Origin: Methylovulum sp.
GTDB lineage: Bacteria > Pseudomonadota > Gammaproteobacteria > Methylococcales > Methylomonadaceae
Length of the DNA stretch: 64,000 nucleotides
NCBI GenBank assembly: GCA_028712695.1
Contig: JAQTQZ010000008.1
Span: 58,224 to 122,223 of the forward strand
Direction: 5' to 3'
The notes under the pieces are model-generated. The model did no database searches, was not told the origin of the DNA, and saw only the letters and a list, made by a program, of their open reading frames with translations. Numbering within the stretch: the stretch's first letter is position 1; each line of letters opens with the position of its first letter. Both the position numbers and the translations under genes were made by a program. Positions 52,878 to 61,564 of this stretch are shown here, in pieces.

Positions 52878-54761
52878 TTACCACTCATCCCCTGTCGTCT
52901 GACGGTTGCGCTGGCCGTATTGGTATTTGAATTTACGCTTTAACAAGCCAGACGGGTCATCGGGAATCCGGTTCAGCCATTGCTCATTGGCTTGTTGCTG
53001 TTCGGCGGACAATGCCTCTGCGGCGGACGCTTCTTTGGCTTTGTTGTCATCCTTGTCTTGTTGCCCGGCTTGTTGTTGGGCCGCCGCTTTTTGTTCTTCG
53101 GCTTTTTGCGCCTCCGACTTTTGTTCCTTGGTTTGTTGTGCGTCCGATTTTTGTTCTTGCGCTTTATTTTCGGCTGAGTCTTGCGGTTGCTCTGCCCCTT
53201 GTTCGTTGCCCGGACGTTCGGGCTTCTGCTCTGGCTTTTGGTTATTATCCGCTTGGTCTGATGATTCGCCCTCTTTGTCCCCGTTACCTTCTTTACCCTT
53301 TTGGCCTTTATCTTTGTTTTCGTCTTGCTGGGACTTTTCTTTGTCGTCCGGCTTGTTGTCTTTTTGTTGCTGCTGTTGTTCTTGCTGCTTTTTTTGTTTT
53401 TCCAGTTCCTTTTCTACCAACTCTTTGTTGTATTTGGCATCAACATTATCTGGGTTTTTCGCAAGGGCTTTTTCATAAGCTTTTATTGCCTCCTCTAACT
53501 TACCCGCTTGCGCTAAGGCATTGCCTTGGTTGTATAAGCCATCCCCAGATTCTGGGGGCGCCTTTTCGATGGCTTTGTTATACGCCCCCGCTTTATAGTT
53601 CGCTGCGGCTTGCCATTCTGGGTTTTCAAATAAGTTTGCCGCGTCTTCAAATTGCTTGTTCCGGTACGCCTGTTGCGCTTGCTGGTCTTTAGTCTGCCAT
53701 AAATCTTGCCATTCAAACGCATAGCTGTTTTTCGGCAGCGGCAATAACAGCAATAAAGCGAGACACAACACGCCTTTTCTAAACAGCAGCGCGGCTAAAG
53801 GCAATACTGCGATTAATAACCACGGGCCTTGGTCATTCCACACTTCCAGCCGGTAATCCTTGTTTTCTTTACCTTGGCCCTGTTGTTGCACGGGTTTGTT
53901 AACCGTTGCCAGCAAAGTTTGGATATCGGCATCATTGGCGGTGATGGTTTGATACACGCCATGGCCTGCCTGCGCCAGTTCGCGCAACTCGGCGACATTT
54001 AATTTGGGGATGACGATAGTCCCTTGCGGGTCTTTCATAAAGCCGCCGCCATTAGCCAGCGGTATCGGCGCACCATCAGCCGTGCCGACACCTAACACCG
54101 ACAACTGGAAGCTATCCAACGCGTTGATGCCGGCCTGCATTTGTCCGGCATCAACGCCGTCGGTGATTAAAACAATCTGCCCTTGTTGTTGTCCTGCTTG
54201 CTTGAACAGGTCGGCGGCTTTTGCCAACACTAAAGCGGTATTGCTGCCTTGGCTGGGCATAATGTCCGTAGTCAGCGCCGACAATTGGCTGGCTATGGTT
54301 TCAATATCCTCGGTCAACGGCGTGACGGTGAACGCATCACCGGCATAGACCAGCAACGCGGTTTGCCCATCTTTACGCTGTTTTAAAATATCGGCAATTT
54401 TGTAACGCGCCCGTATCAAACGGCTGGGTTTGACATCCTCGGCATCCATCGAACGCGACAAATCCAGCGCAAGCACTAACGCCGATGCATTTCTGAACAC
54501 TGGCGTAGGCAAACGTTGCCAGGTTGGCCCCGCCAGCGCGACTATCGCCAGCAACGCGGCCAATGTGCCTATGGCTAATGGCCAGCGGCTGGCGGTGCCG
54601 GTTTTTTCCTGCAACACGTAAGGCAACAACGCGGCATCGCACACCGAAGACCAAACCCCTCGCCGAAGTTTGCTGCGTAACAGCAACACCGCCAGTACGA
54701 TTGCCGGAATAAGGGCTAAGAGCCAAAAAGGCCGGATAAAATGAAAATCACTCAAGTTCAT
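52878..54761 (-). CDS. batB: BatB/BatC-type fusion: VWA domain plus TPR and low-complexity tail
   Basis: The protein (627 aa from ATG 54761; the track start at 54824 is inside batA) has two N-terminal membrane segments, a von Willebrand A domain with MIDAS DLSRSMD near residue 100 and VLITDGVD, another helix near 305-340, TPR repeats (GDGLYNQGNALAQAGKLEEAIKAYEKAL) and a long Gln/Lys/Glu/Asp-rich tail. It combines BatB with BatC. The start overlaps batA by 4 nt. These proteins form a MoxR-linked envelope complex implicated in stress tolerance. Confidence 0.9.
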   Translation of the reverse strand: MNLSDFHFIRPFWLLALIPAIVLAVLLLRSKLRRGVWSSVCDAALLPYVLQEKTGTASRWPLAIGTLAALLAIVALAGPTWQRLPTPVFRNASALVLALDLSRSMDAEDVKPSRLIRARYKIADILKQRKDGQTALLVYAGDAFTVTPLTEDIETIASQLSALTTDIMPSQGSNTALVLAKAADLFKQAGQQQGQIVLITDGVDAGQMQAGINALDSFQLSVLGVGTADGAPIPLANGGGFMKDPQGTIVIPKLNVAELRELAQAGHGVYQTITANDADIQTLLATVNKPVQQQGQGKENKDYRLEVWNDQGPWLLIAVLPLAALLFRKGVLCLALLLLLPLPKNSYAFEWQDLWQTKDQQAQQAYRNKQFEDAANLFENPEWQAAANYKAGAYNKAIEKAPPESGDGLYNQGNALAQAGKLEEAIKAYEKALAKNPDNVDAKYNKELVEKELEKQKKQQEQQQQQKDNKPDDKEKSQQDENKDKGQKGKEGNGDKEGESSDQADNNQKPEQKPERPGNEQGAEQPQDSAENKAQEQKSDAQQTKEQKSEAQKAEEQKAAAQQQAGQQDKDDNKAKEASAAEALSAEQQQANEQWLNRIPDDPSGLLKRKFKYQYGQRNRQTTGDEW

Positions 54762-55738
54762 GACAACCTCACACGAGCCCATACAATGACACCAGCCAAT
54801 GCCAGCGCCAAAGACAACGGCCAATAAAACAATTCACTGCGCGGCCTAAAGTATTGTTTGTCTTTTTCCACCGGTTCGAGCTTATCCAGCAGCAGATAAA
54901 TATTGTTCAGCTCGTCGGTGTTTCTGGCACGAAAATAACGCCCGCCGGTACTTTCGGCAATTTTTACCAAGGTGTCTTCATCCAGATCAACCGATGGATT
55001 GACCTTGCGGTTGCCAAAAAAACTGCGCACAACCATTTCATCGGCACCGATGCCAATCGTGTAAATTTTTAAATGTTTGGCGGCGGCAAGTTCAGCGGCT
55101 TTTAATGGCGAAATTTCACCTGCGGTATTCGCACCGTCGGTCATCAGCACCAGCACGCGGCTATTGGCATCTTGGTCGCCCAAGCGTTTGACCGCCAAAC
55201 CAATCGCATCGCCGATGGCGGTATTGTCGCCTGCGAGGCCAAGCACCGCTTCATTTAACAAGATCATGACGGTTTTTCTATCGAAGGTCAGCGGTGTTTG
55301 CAAATACGCTTGTGTACCAAACAAAATTAGCCCGATCCGGTCGCCTACCCGCCGGTTAATAAAATCGCCCGCCACCCATTTGGCGGCAGTCAAGCGGTCA
55401 ACCGGTTCTTTGTTGATAAGAAAATCCTGCGCTTCCATACTGCCTGACAAGTCCACCGCCAGCATCAGATCACGTCCGCTGATGGCTTGCTCAATCGGCT
55501 CGCCCAACCACTGCGGACGGGTGCAGGCAATCACCAGCAGCAGCCAAGCAAACGCGGCTAACAGCAGTGGCCATTGTTGCGTTTGGGAAACACGGGGTGT
55601 TTCGCCGTCCAGAAAATCGTCCAGAAACGGCACTTTTAAGGCGGCCTGTCCGATAGGTTGATGGGCCGGCATAAGCCAGCGGACTATGAGGGGTAAAGGC
55701 AGTGCCGCCAGCAGCCACGGCCATTCGAAATGAATCAT
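54758..55738 (-). CDS. batA: BatA-type VWA-domain membrane protein
   Basis: The 326-residue protein has two N-terminal membrane helices, a VWA domain with intact MIDAS VDLSGSME near residue 95 and LVLMTDGAN, and a C-terminal membrane helix (WPLSLALALAGVIVW). It overlaps both neighbours by 4 nt in the moxR operon. It probably binds partner proteins through a metal-dependent VWA surface in the periplasm. Confidence 0.92.
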   Translation of the reverse strand: MIHFEWPWLLAALPLPLIVRWLMPAHQPIGQAALKVPFLDDFLDGETPRVSQTQQWPLLLAAFAWLLLVIACTRPQWLGEPIEQAISGRDLMLAVDLSGSMEAQDFLINKEPVDRLTAAKWVAGDFINRRVGDRIGLILFGTQAYLQTPLTFDRKTVMILLNEAVLGLAGDNTAIGDAIGLAVKRLGDQDANSRVLVLMTDGANTAGEISPLKAAELAAAKHLKIYTIGIGADEMVVRSFFGNRKVNPSVDLDEDTLVKIAESTGGRYFRARNTDELNNIYLLLDKLEPVEKDKQYFRPRSELFYWPLSLALALAGVIVWARVRLS

Positions 55739-56226
55739 TTTGCGGGTTTTAATTTAGGTTGTTTGGCTTGGGCTTTAAGCCAGCGTTCACAGAGGGAAAT
55801 CAATTCAGCCAGCTCGCTATCGGTAGGCTGTGTTTTTTGATAAGGCGCATTCAGCAGACAGTGGCCGATACCGGTGCCAAACGCGGCTTCTTTAACCGAG
55901 CTGTCAAGGAATGCCAACCACGCTTGTCCGGTCAAGCCGGCAACAGCCACTCTTGGCGATAGGCTGATGGCAACCCGCCGCAATAAGGAGGAAAGCTCGC
56001 CAAGCTTTTGTAAGTTGGTTTTTTCTTTGTCCAGTTTGATGGCAAGCAGGATTTTTTTGGCGGTTTTGACCGCCGTCTTGCGCCGCAGATGTTTGTAGAG
56101 GCGATAACAAAAAAAACCGGTTAACAGGATTAACAGCGCCAATAGCCACCAGCCTATCGCCGGTGGCCACCAAGCAATGGCTTCGGGCAAATGGATGTCT
56201 CTGAGGGGCAGTGGCGTGGGTTGCAT
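55735..56226 (-). CDS. DUF4381 membrane protein of the MoxR/Bat operon
   Basis: The 163-residue protein starts with LPLRDIHLPEAIAWWPPAIGWW and a single membrane helix (LLALLILLTGFFCYRLY), the DUF4381 hallmark. The remainder is helical and cytoplasmic. It sits between the DUF58 gene (25 nt) and batA (4-nt overlap), the usual place for this family. Confidence 0.88.
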   Translation of the reverse strand: MQPTPLPLRDIHLPEAIAWWPPAIGWWLLALLILLTGFFCYRLYKHLRRKTAVKTAKKILLAIKLDKEKTNLQKLGELSSLLRRVAISLSPRVAVAGLTGQAWLAFLDSSVKEAAFGTGIGHCLLNAPYQKTQPTDSELAELISLCERWLKAQAKQPKLKPAK

Positions 56227-56251
56227 AAACGTATTTTAATGAAGTGCGGGG

Positions 56252-57148
56252 TTATTTTAAGCACAATAGCGGGTCTTCCGCCGTGCTGCATTGGATAAAC
56301 GCCAGACCGTTTTTTTTCGCCAATTGTTCCAAGTGCTGTTGGCGCTGGGCAAACCGTTGTTGATAGGCCATTAAGCGCTGGACATCGCCGCTGTCAACCA
56401 CCACATCGCGGTCATCATCGGTGAAACGGTAACGGCCTTTGGTCGGCAACTGGCTTTCCAACGGGTCATAAACAAAAATCAACACCACATCACAATGCCG
56501 CGCCAATTTCGCCAGATGGGTTTGGGCGTTATCGTTAAAACCGCGAAAATCACTGATGATATAGACCAGACTGCCGGGGCGGGCATGTTGGGTTAGCCTT
56601 GCCAAGATATGTTCCAAGGTGAACTGTTCTGTTTGGCTGCTTTTCTGCCCAACCAAGGCATTTAAAAACCGCAACACGGCATGTTTGCCATTTTGCGGCT
56701 TTAATTCTGTGCATTGTCCATCAGAAAACAATTGCCCGCCAATCCTATCGCCGTGATGCTGGGCGGCCCACGCCAATAATCCCGCCAGTTTAGCCGCCAA
56801 CACCGACTTAAACACGCCCCGCGTGGCAAAGTGCATAGACCGGCGGTTATCGACCGAAATAAACACTGGCCTTTCGCGTTCTTCCCTGAAGACTTTGGTG
56901 TACGTTTCGCCGGTACGCGCCGTGACGCGCCAGTCAATACTACGGATGTCGTCACCGGCTTGGTAGGCGCGCACTTCGTCAAATTCCATGCCGCGCCCTT
57001 TAAAGCGCGATACATAGCCGCCGCTTTGTTGCGCACGGATGGCGAGATGGTTCAATTGCAAACCCGCCGCCGGTCTGGCGAGATCCAACAAGGTTTTCAA
57101 TGAGACTGAAACCAGCCCGTTAGCTGGGGCATTCGCTTTTTTTAACAT
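56252..57148 (-). CDS. DUF58 protein of the MoxR/Bat operon
   Basis: The 298-residue protein has the DUF58 signature GMEFDEVRAYQAGDDIRSIDWRVTARTG near residues 52-80 and a degenerate VWA-like C-terminal part (SLVYIISDFRGF). It overlaps the moxR stop by 1 nt. DUF58 proteins always accompany MoxR ATPases and are presumed substrates or adaptors. Confidence 0.93.
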   Translation of the reverse strand: MLKKANAPANGLVSVSLKTLLDLARPAAGLQLNHLAIRAQQSGGYVSRFKGRGMEFDEVRAYQAGDDIRSIDWRVTARTGETYTKVFREERERPVFISVDNRRSMHFATRGVFKSVLAAKLAGLLAWAAQHHGDRIGGQLFSDGQCTELKPQNGKHAVLRFLNALVGQKSSQTEQFTLEHILARLTQHARPGSLVYIISDFRGFNDNAQTHLAKLARHCDVVLIFVYDPLESQLPTKGRYRFTDDDRDVVVDSGDVQRLMAYQQRFAQRQQHLEQLAKKNGLAFIQCSTAEDPLLCLK

Positions 57149-58140
57149 TAGGGCACAGCAATCCGGGCAATCAGTTCTTTAATGACGGTGTCGGCGTTAA
57201 TGCCTTCCGCTTCGGCCTCGTAAGATAAGATCAAGCGATGCCGCAGGACATCAAACGCCATGTCCTGAATATCCTCAGGGGCGACAAAATCACGTTGCGA
57301 CAACCACGCTTTTGCCCGTGCGCAGCGGTCTAAGGCAATGCTGGCGCGTGGGCTGGCGCCGTATTGCAACCAGCCCGCCAAATCTTGGCCATACACTTCG
57401 GGGTTACGCGTGGCGAGGACAATTTGCAATAAATAATCTTCAAGACTGTCCGCCATGTGGATAGCGAGCACTTCACTACGTGCTTCAAACAGCGTGGTTT
57501 GGCTAATCCGCTCGAATTTTTGCAACGGTTTTGCAACGCTCTGGCTGGCTTCGGCGCGGGCCAAATGCAAGATGCTTTTTTCATGTTCCGCTTTGGGGTA
57601 ATCCACTTTGACATGCAACAAAAACCGGTCTAGCTGCGCTTCCGGCAAGGGATACGTGCCTTCCTGCTCAATCGGGTTTTGGGTTGCCATCACCATAAAC
57701 AACGGCGGTAAGGGGTAAGTTGCCTGCCCGACCGTGATTTGCCGCTCCGCCATGGCTTCCAGCAACGCGGCCTGCACTTTTGCCGGCGAACGGTTGATTT
57801 CATCCGCCAAGATTAAATTATGGAATAACGGGCCTTTTTGAAATTCAAACGTGCCTTGTTGGGGACGGTATATTTCGGTGCCGGTCAAATCGGCGGGCAG
57901 TAAATCGGGCGTAAACTGCACGCGATGGAAGTCGCCTTGAATGCCTTTGCTAAGCACATTGATGGCACGGGTTTTTGCCAAACCCGGTGCGCCTTCGACC
58001 AGAATATGGCCATCCGCCAATAAGCCGATGAGCATCCTTTCCACCAGCACATCCTGACCGATAATTTGTTGGCTAATAAAATTTTTAAGCTGTACTAACG
58101 CCGTTTGCGTAACGCTTTTATTGCTACTTTGTTCTGACAT
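57148..58140 (-). CDS. moxR: MoxR-family AAA+ ATPase
   Basis: The 330-residue chaperone-like ATPase has Walker A EGAPGLAKTR near residue 55, Walker B LILADEINRSPAKVQAALLEAMAE near 110 and the sensor 1 region MVMATQNPIEQEGTYPLPEAQLDRF. It heads the moxR-DUF58-DUF4381-batA-batB operon, in which MoxR likely remodels or activates the VWA complex. Confidence 0.95.
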   Translation of the reverse strand: MSEQSSNKSVTQTALVQLKNFISQQIIGQDVLVERMLIGLLADGHILVEGAPGLAKTRAINVLSKGIQGDFHRVQFTPDLLPADLTGTEIYRPQQGTFEFQKGPLFHNLILADEINRSPAKVQAALLEAMAERQITVGQATYPLPPLFMVMATQNPIEQEGTYPLPEAQLDRFLLHVKVDYPKAEHEKSILHLARAEASQSVAKPLQKFERISQTTLFEARSEVLAIHMADSLEDYLLQIVLATRNPEVYGQDLAGWLQYGASPRASIALDRCARAKAWLSQRDFVAPEDIQDMAFDVLRHRLILSYEAEAEGINADTVIKELIARIAVP

Positions 58141-58325
58141 GAGTATTGTTTGTTATTGATTGGAGAAAAAATCTAAATTTAACAATAGCGTAATAAGCTT
58201 AACGAGAGCAAAACATATTTTCTGCCCGCCCACTCGGAAAGCAAGCGGTAGCGTTGCAAAAAACACCGCTGACGTATTACTTAACCTATTGTATCTAAAT
58301 CATTATAACGACCAGAAAACTGACT

Positions 58326-59636
58326 ATGGAATTCAACATTATCCATTTTTTTAAAGAAGAGCTGTGGCTGTTAAATGAGTCGGTATTACCTCCCTTTAAA
58401 AAAGCAATCATCAAATTGCTAAAAATAATTATATTGTCAATCCAGGGTTTTTCCACTGATCTGTGCCTCTTAAGGGCAGCGGCATTGACCCTTTATAGCC
58501 TGTTGTCGATAGTGCCGGTCATCGCCATGTTATTTGGCATTGCCAAAGGCTTCGGTTTTGAAAGCATATTGGAACAACAATTGATTGTCCAAGTGCCAAA
58601 ACAAGAAACCACTGTCTTACAACTCATCCATTTTGCGCAAAATCTTTTGGACAACACCAAAGGTGAAGTAGTTGCCGGTATTGGTATTGTCGTCCTGTTT
58701 TGGAGCGTCATTAGCGTCATCAGCAATATCGAAGAGTCATTTAACGCCATCTGGAAAACTGGCAAAAGCCGCGCCATAAGCCGGAAATTTAGCGATTATT
58801 TATCGGTGATGCTATTGGCACCGGTGGTGCTAATAACGTCCAGTAGTATTGCCGTGTTTCTGAAAACCAAGATAACCTGGCTAATAACGCTAATCCAATT
58901 GCCGGAATTTGGGACGTGGTTGGTTATTCAAGCGTTGGGCTTATCGCCTTTACTGCTAATGATAGGGTTATTTAGCTTTATCTTGATTTTTATGCCCAAC
59001 CATAAGGTCAATTACCAAGCTGGCATCATAGCCGGTATCGCCACCGGCATTTTGTACAACGTGCTCCAGTGGGCTTATCTGAGCCTACAGATTGGCGTGT
59101 CAAATTATAATGCCATTTATGGCAGTTTTGCGGCCTTGCCCTTATTTGTTATCTGGCTGCAAATCGGCTGGATGATTGTACTGTTGGGCTGCGAAGTCGC
59201 TTTTTTTATCCAGAATTATGAAAACCATCGCCATAGCAACCGGTTTGCCAATTTAAGCTTTTTCCTGAAAAAAGTCATCGCCCTGCAAATCACCCATTTG
59301 ATTGTCAAAAATTTCAGCCATTTGAACTCCCCATTAACGGTATCCGAAATAGCCACCAAACTGCTTATCCCAATCGCCGTTATCCAACCGATTTTATTAA
59401 AACTATTGGAAAGCCGGCTTATTGTCGAATTAAAAAACCACGATGACGAGATAGTCTACCAACCCGCCGTGGATATTAATATCCTAACTATTGCTTATGT
59501 CATTAACGCGCTGGAGCAGTGCGGGCATAGCTATTTGCCCAACATCCATCAGGAACGGCTGTTTATGAACGCCCTCACTAATTTCCAAAAATTGATGGCG
59601 GCTTCGGAACACAATTGTTTGTTGAAAGACCTTTGA
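58326..59636 (+). CDS. yihY: YihY/BrkB-family (UPF0761) inner-membrane protein
   Basis: The 436-residue protein has about six membrane segments and the family's RAAALTLYSLLSIVPVIAMLFGIAKGFG, AIWKTGKSRAISRKFSDYLSVMLLAP and YGSFAALPLFVIWLQIGWMIVLLGCE. A C-terminal winged-helix-like part (LTVSEIATKLLIPIAVIQPILLKLLES) matches the long family form. Once called RNase BN by mistake; its role is unknown, perhaps in lipid or envelope transport. Confidence 0.9.
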   Translation: MEFNIIHFFKEELWLLNESVLPPFKKAIIKLLKIIILSIQGFSTDLCLLRAAALTLYSLLSIVPVIAMLFGIAKGFGFESILEQQLIVQVPKQETTVLQLIHFAQNLLDNTKGEVVAGIGIVVLFWSVISVISNIEESFNAIWKTGKSRAISRKFSDYLSVMLLAPVVLITSSSIAVFLKTKITWLITLIQLPEFGTWLVIQALGLSPLLLMIGLFSFILIFMPNHKVNYQAGIIAGIATGILYNVLQWAYLSLQIGVSNYNAIYGSFAALPLFVIWLQIGWMIVLLGCEVAFFIQNYENHRHSNRFANLSFFLKKVIALQITHLIVKNFSHLNSPLTVSEIATKLLIPIAVIQPILLKLLESRLIVELKNHDDEIVYQPAVDINILTIAYVINALEQCGHSYLPNIHQERLFMNALTNFQKLMAASEHNCLLKDL

Positions 59637-59681
59637 CCGCTGTTGCCCGTGAGGATATGCCTTGGATGTCCGGGTGTAGAT

Positions 59682-59701
59682 GTAGGGTACGCACTGCGTA
59701 C
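59682..59701. repeat. GTAGGGTACGCACTGCGTAC hairpin repeat
   Basis: Member of the same family as 31259-31283, with a shortened right arm. It lies between convergent yihY and the RimK-type gene. Confidence 0.5.
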
Positions 59702-59790
59702 TTTGATAGTCCTGCAATGGGCAAGTCCACATACGACCGCCCGTCCTTAAAGGACACGCAGTCGTTCTGATTTTACAGTCCCGCGCCTTT

Positions 59791-61263
59791 TTATAAGCCT
59801 TTACTGCGGTTTTCCATGCGCCGTAAAAACTCAGCCATTATCAACCGATAAAGCTCATCACCCAGATATTGGTCTTCAATGCCGCTATCAATGCTGGGGT
59901 TGTCATTGACTTCTATCACATAACCCTTGCCATTTTTTTCTTTCACATCGACTCCATAGAAACCATCACCTATCTGTTGCGTGGCTTTTAGCGCGGCCTC
60001 CAACACGGCTTTGGGGACTTCAAAAGTAGCCATTGTCTGGAAATCACCACTGGCAGTTTGATTGGCGCTGTGCCGGTAAATTTGCCAGTGGTTTTTAACC
60101 ATATAATAACGGCAAGCATATAAGGCTTTGTTGTTAAAGACACCGATACGCCAATCAAAATCGGTGTAGAGAAATTCTTGCGCAAGCAGTAGTGCCGATT
60201 GTTTGAACAGCTCCCCCACCTTACTATCCAACTCTTGCCGGTCGTTGACTTTAACAATGCCACGGGAAAACGAACCATCCGGTATTTTAATGACGACAGG
60301 AAAACCGGACTCGACTTCCAGTTGGTCCAAATGTCCGGCATTGCCTCTGTGCAATATCCAGGTTTTTGGTGCAGGCACACGGTGGGTGCGGAACAGGTCG
60401 GCCAAATAGACTTTGTTGGTGCAACGCAGCATGGACGTGGGGTCATCAATCACCACCATGCCTTCCGCCTCGGCTTTTTTGGCAAAGCGGTATGTATAGT
60501 GGTCTATCCCCGTTGTTTCGCGGATAAATAGACCGTCAAATTCAGGCAGCCGACCAAAATCATGGCGGTCTATCAATTCCACATCGATGCCTAGTCCGGT
60601 GCCGATCTTGATGAATTTTTTCAACGCCGCACGGTTGCTGGGCGGTAATTTTTCTTCCGGATTAACCAGTATGGCAAGATCGTAACGGGCTGCTTTACGG
60701 GGCCGGCCTTTACGCCAGACTTTTTTGCTGAATTTGTCCAGCGCTTCGGCAAAAAGGGTCTGCCCGGCATCATCCAGATCACGATGTGATATGGCTTTTA
60801 AATCAGTGACTTCCCATTGTTCCCTGAAATGTAACGTGGCTTCCAGCACGGGGAAAGGAAAACGGTCAAACAACAGCCTAGCCAATTCCTGGCAAGCGGG
60901 GTCAGGCGTTGTGCCAAAATAGCTTAGCAAAGTAAATTCGCTATCTTTGTTTTGGTGTTTAAAAGCACGGGCTAAAGGCAAGGACAAATCATCCAACTGC
61001 AACCGGTAGAGCGCGTTTTTGCCCAGATCATTAAGCGCTTTAACCGAAGGGATGACATGATGGCTGCGCGCTTCGGCCAATAATGAGCAGTAATAGCCAT
61101 CGGAAAGATAGCTGTAACTGCTGCACAGATTAATGAGCCGGACACGCTCTTCCGCTTGGCCTTGCCCCGTTGCGAGATAACTTTCAAAGGTGATGACCTG
61201 ATCGCTAGGGTAATAAGGGTTCCAGTCGGAAAGCGTGTCAACAACCAGCAGAGTCCGTGCCAT
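59791..61263 (-). CDS. RimK-type ATP-grasp ligase with N-terminal RLAN domain
   Basis: In this 490-residue protein the N-terminal ~190 residues look like the RLAN domain that precedes ATP-grasp in this subfamily (YYCSLLAEARSHHVIPSVKAL). The ATP-grasp part (about 270-480) has FPVVIKIPDGSFSRGIVKV, DWRIGVFNNKALYACRYYM and the magnesium-binding VIEVNDNPSIDSG. RimK-like ligases add glutamate or other amino acids to a protein or small acceptor. The substrate here is unknown. Confidence 0.88.
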   Translation of the reverse strand: MARTLLVVDTLSDWNPYYPSDQVITFESYLATGQGQAEERVRLINLCSSYSYLSDGYYCSLLAEARSHHVIPSVKALNDLGKNALYRLQLDDLSLPLARAFKHQNKDSEFTLLSYFGTTPDPACQELARLLFDRFPFPVLEATLHFREQWEVTDLKAISHRDLDDAGQTLFAEALDKFSKKVWRKGRPRKAARYDLAILVNPEEKLPPSNRAALKKFIKIGTGLGIDVELIDRHDFGRLPEFDGLFIRETTGIDHYTYRFAKKAEAEGMVVIDDPTSMLRCTNKVYLADLFRTHRVPAPKTWILHRGNAGHLDQLEVESGFPVVIKIPDGSFSRGIVKVNDRQELDSKVGELFKQSALLLAQEFLYTDFDWRIGVFNNKALYACRYYMVKNHWQIYRHSANQTASGDFQTMATFEVPKAVLEAALKATQQIGDGFYGVDVKEKNGKGYVIEVNDNPSIDSGIEDQYLGDELYRLIMAEFLRRMENRSKGL

Positions 61264-61564
61264 AACAATGATAAGCCTTAAGGATAAATAAAATATAATT
61301 CTGGAACCAGCCCGCTTTTTTCACAAGGGATTTCTTAGGTTAAAGAAAACTATTCCAACCTGTGCGATTCATCACGATGGCGTATAAGTCGGCTTCTCCC
61401 GCCACCTTTAACGCTGATTTTTATTGCTCTCAACCTTGCCAAAGGCTGTAAACCAACAGCATCATAGTGTAATCTGCAATAGTTACAATTCCTGAAACCA
61501 CAACAACAAGACCCTTTCAATTCATATTTGGCATAACCATACACCCCTAAAAGGCGAGGAACCG
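61264..61564. other. 301-bp divergent spacer
   Basis: No gene, repeat or clear terminator is seen. It separates the divergent RimK-type and beta-propeller genes, so it should hold both promoters. A GGCGAGG ribosome site lies at the right end. Confidence 0.5.

Noticed and set aside
52906-53692. Long plus-strand ORFs (190 and 226 aa) rich in Cys, Ser and Leu
   Set aside because: They are antisense to the low-complexity tail and TPR region of batB, whose codon bias opens the other frames.
55077-55661. Plus-strand ORF of 194 aa opposite batA
   Set aside because: Antisense to a well-supported VWA-domain gene; no homologous motifs.
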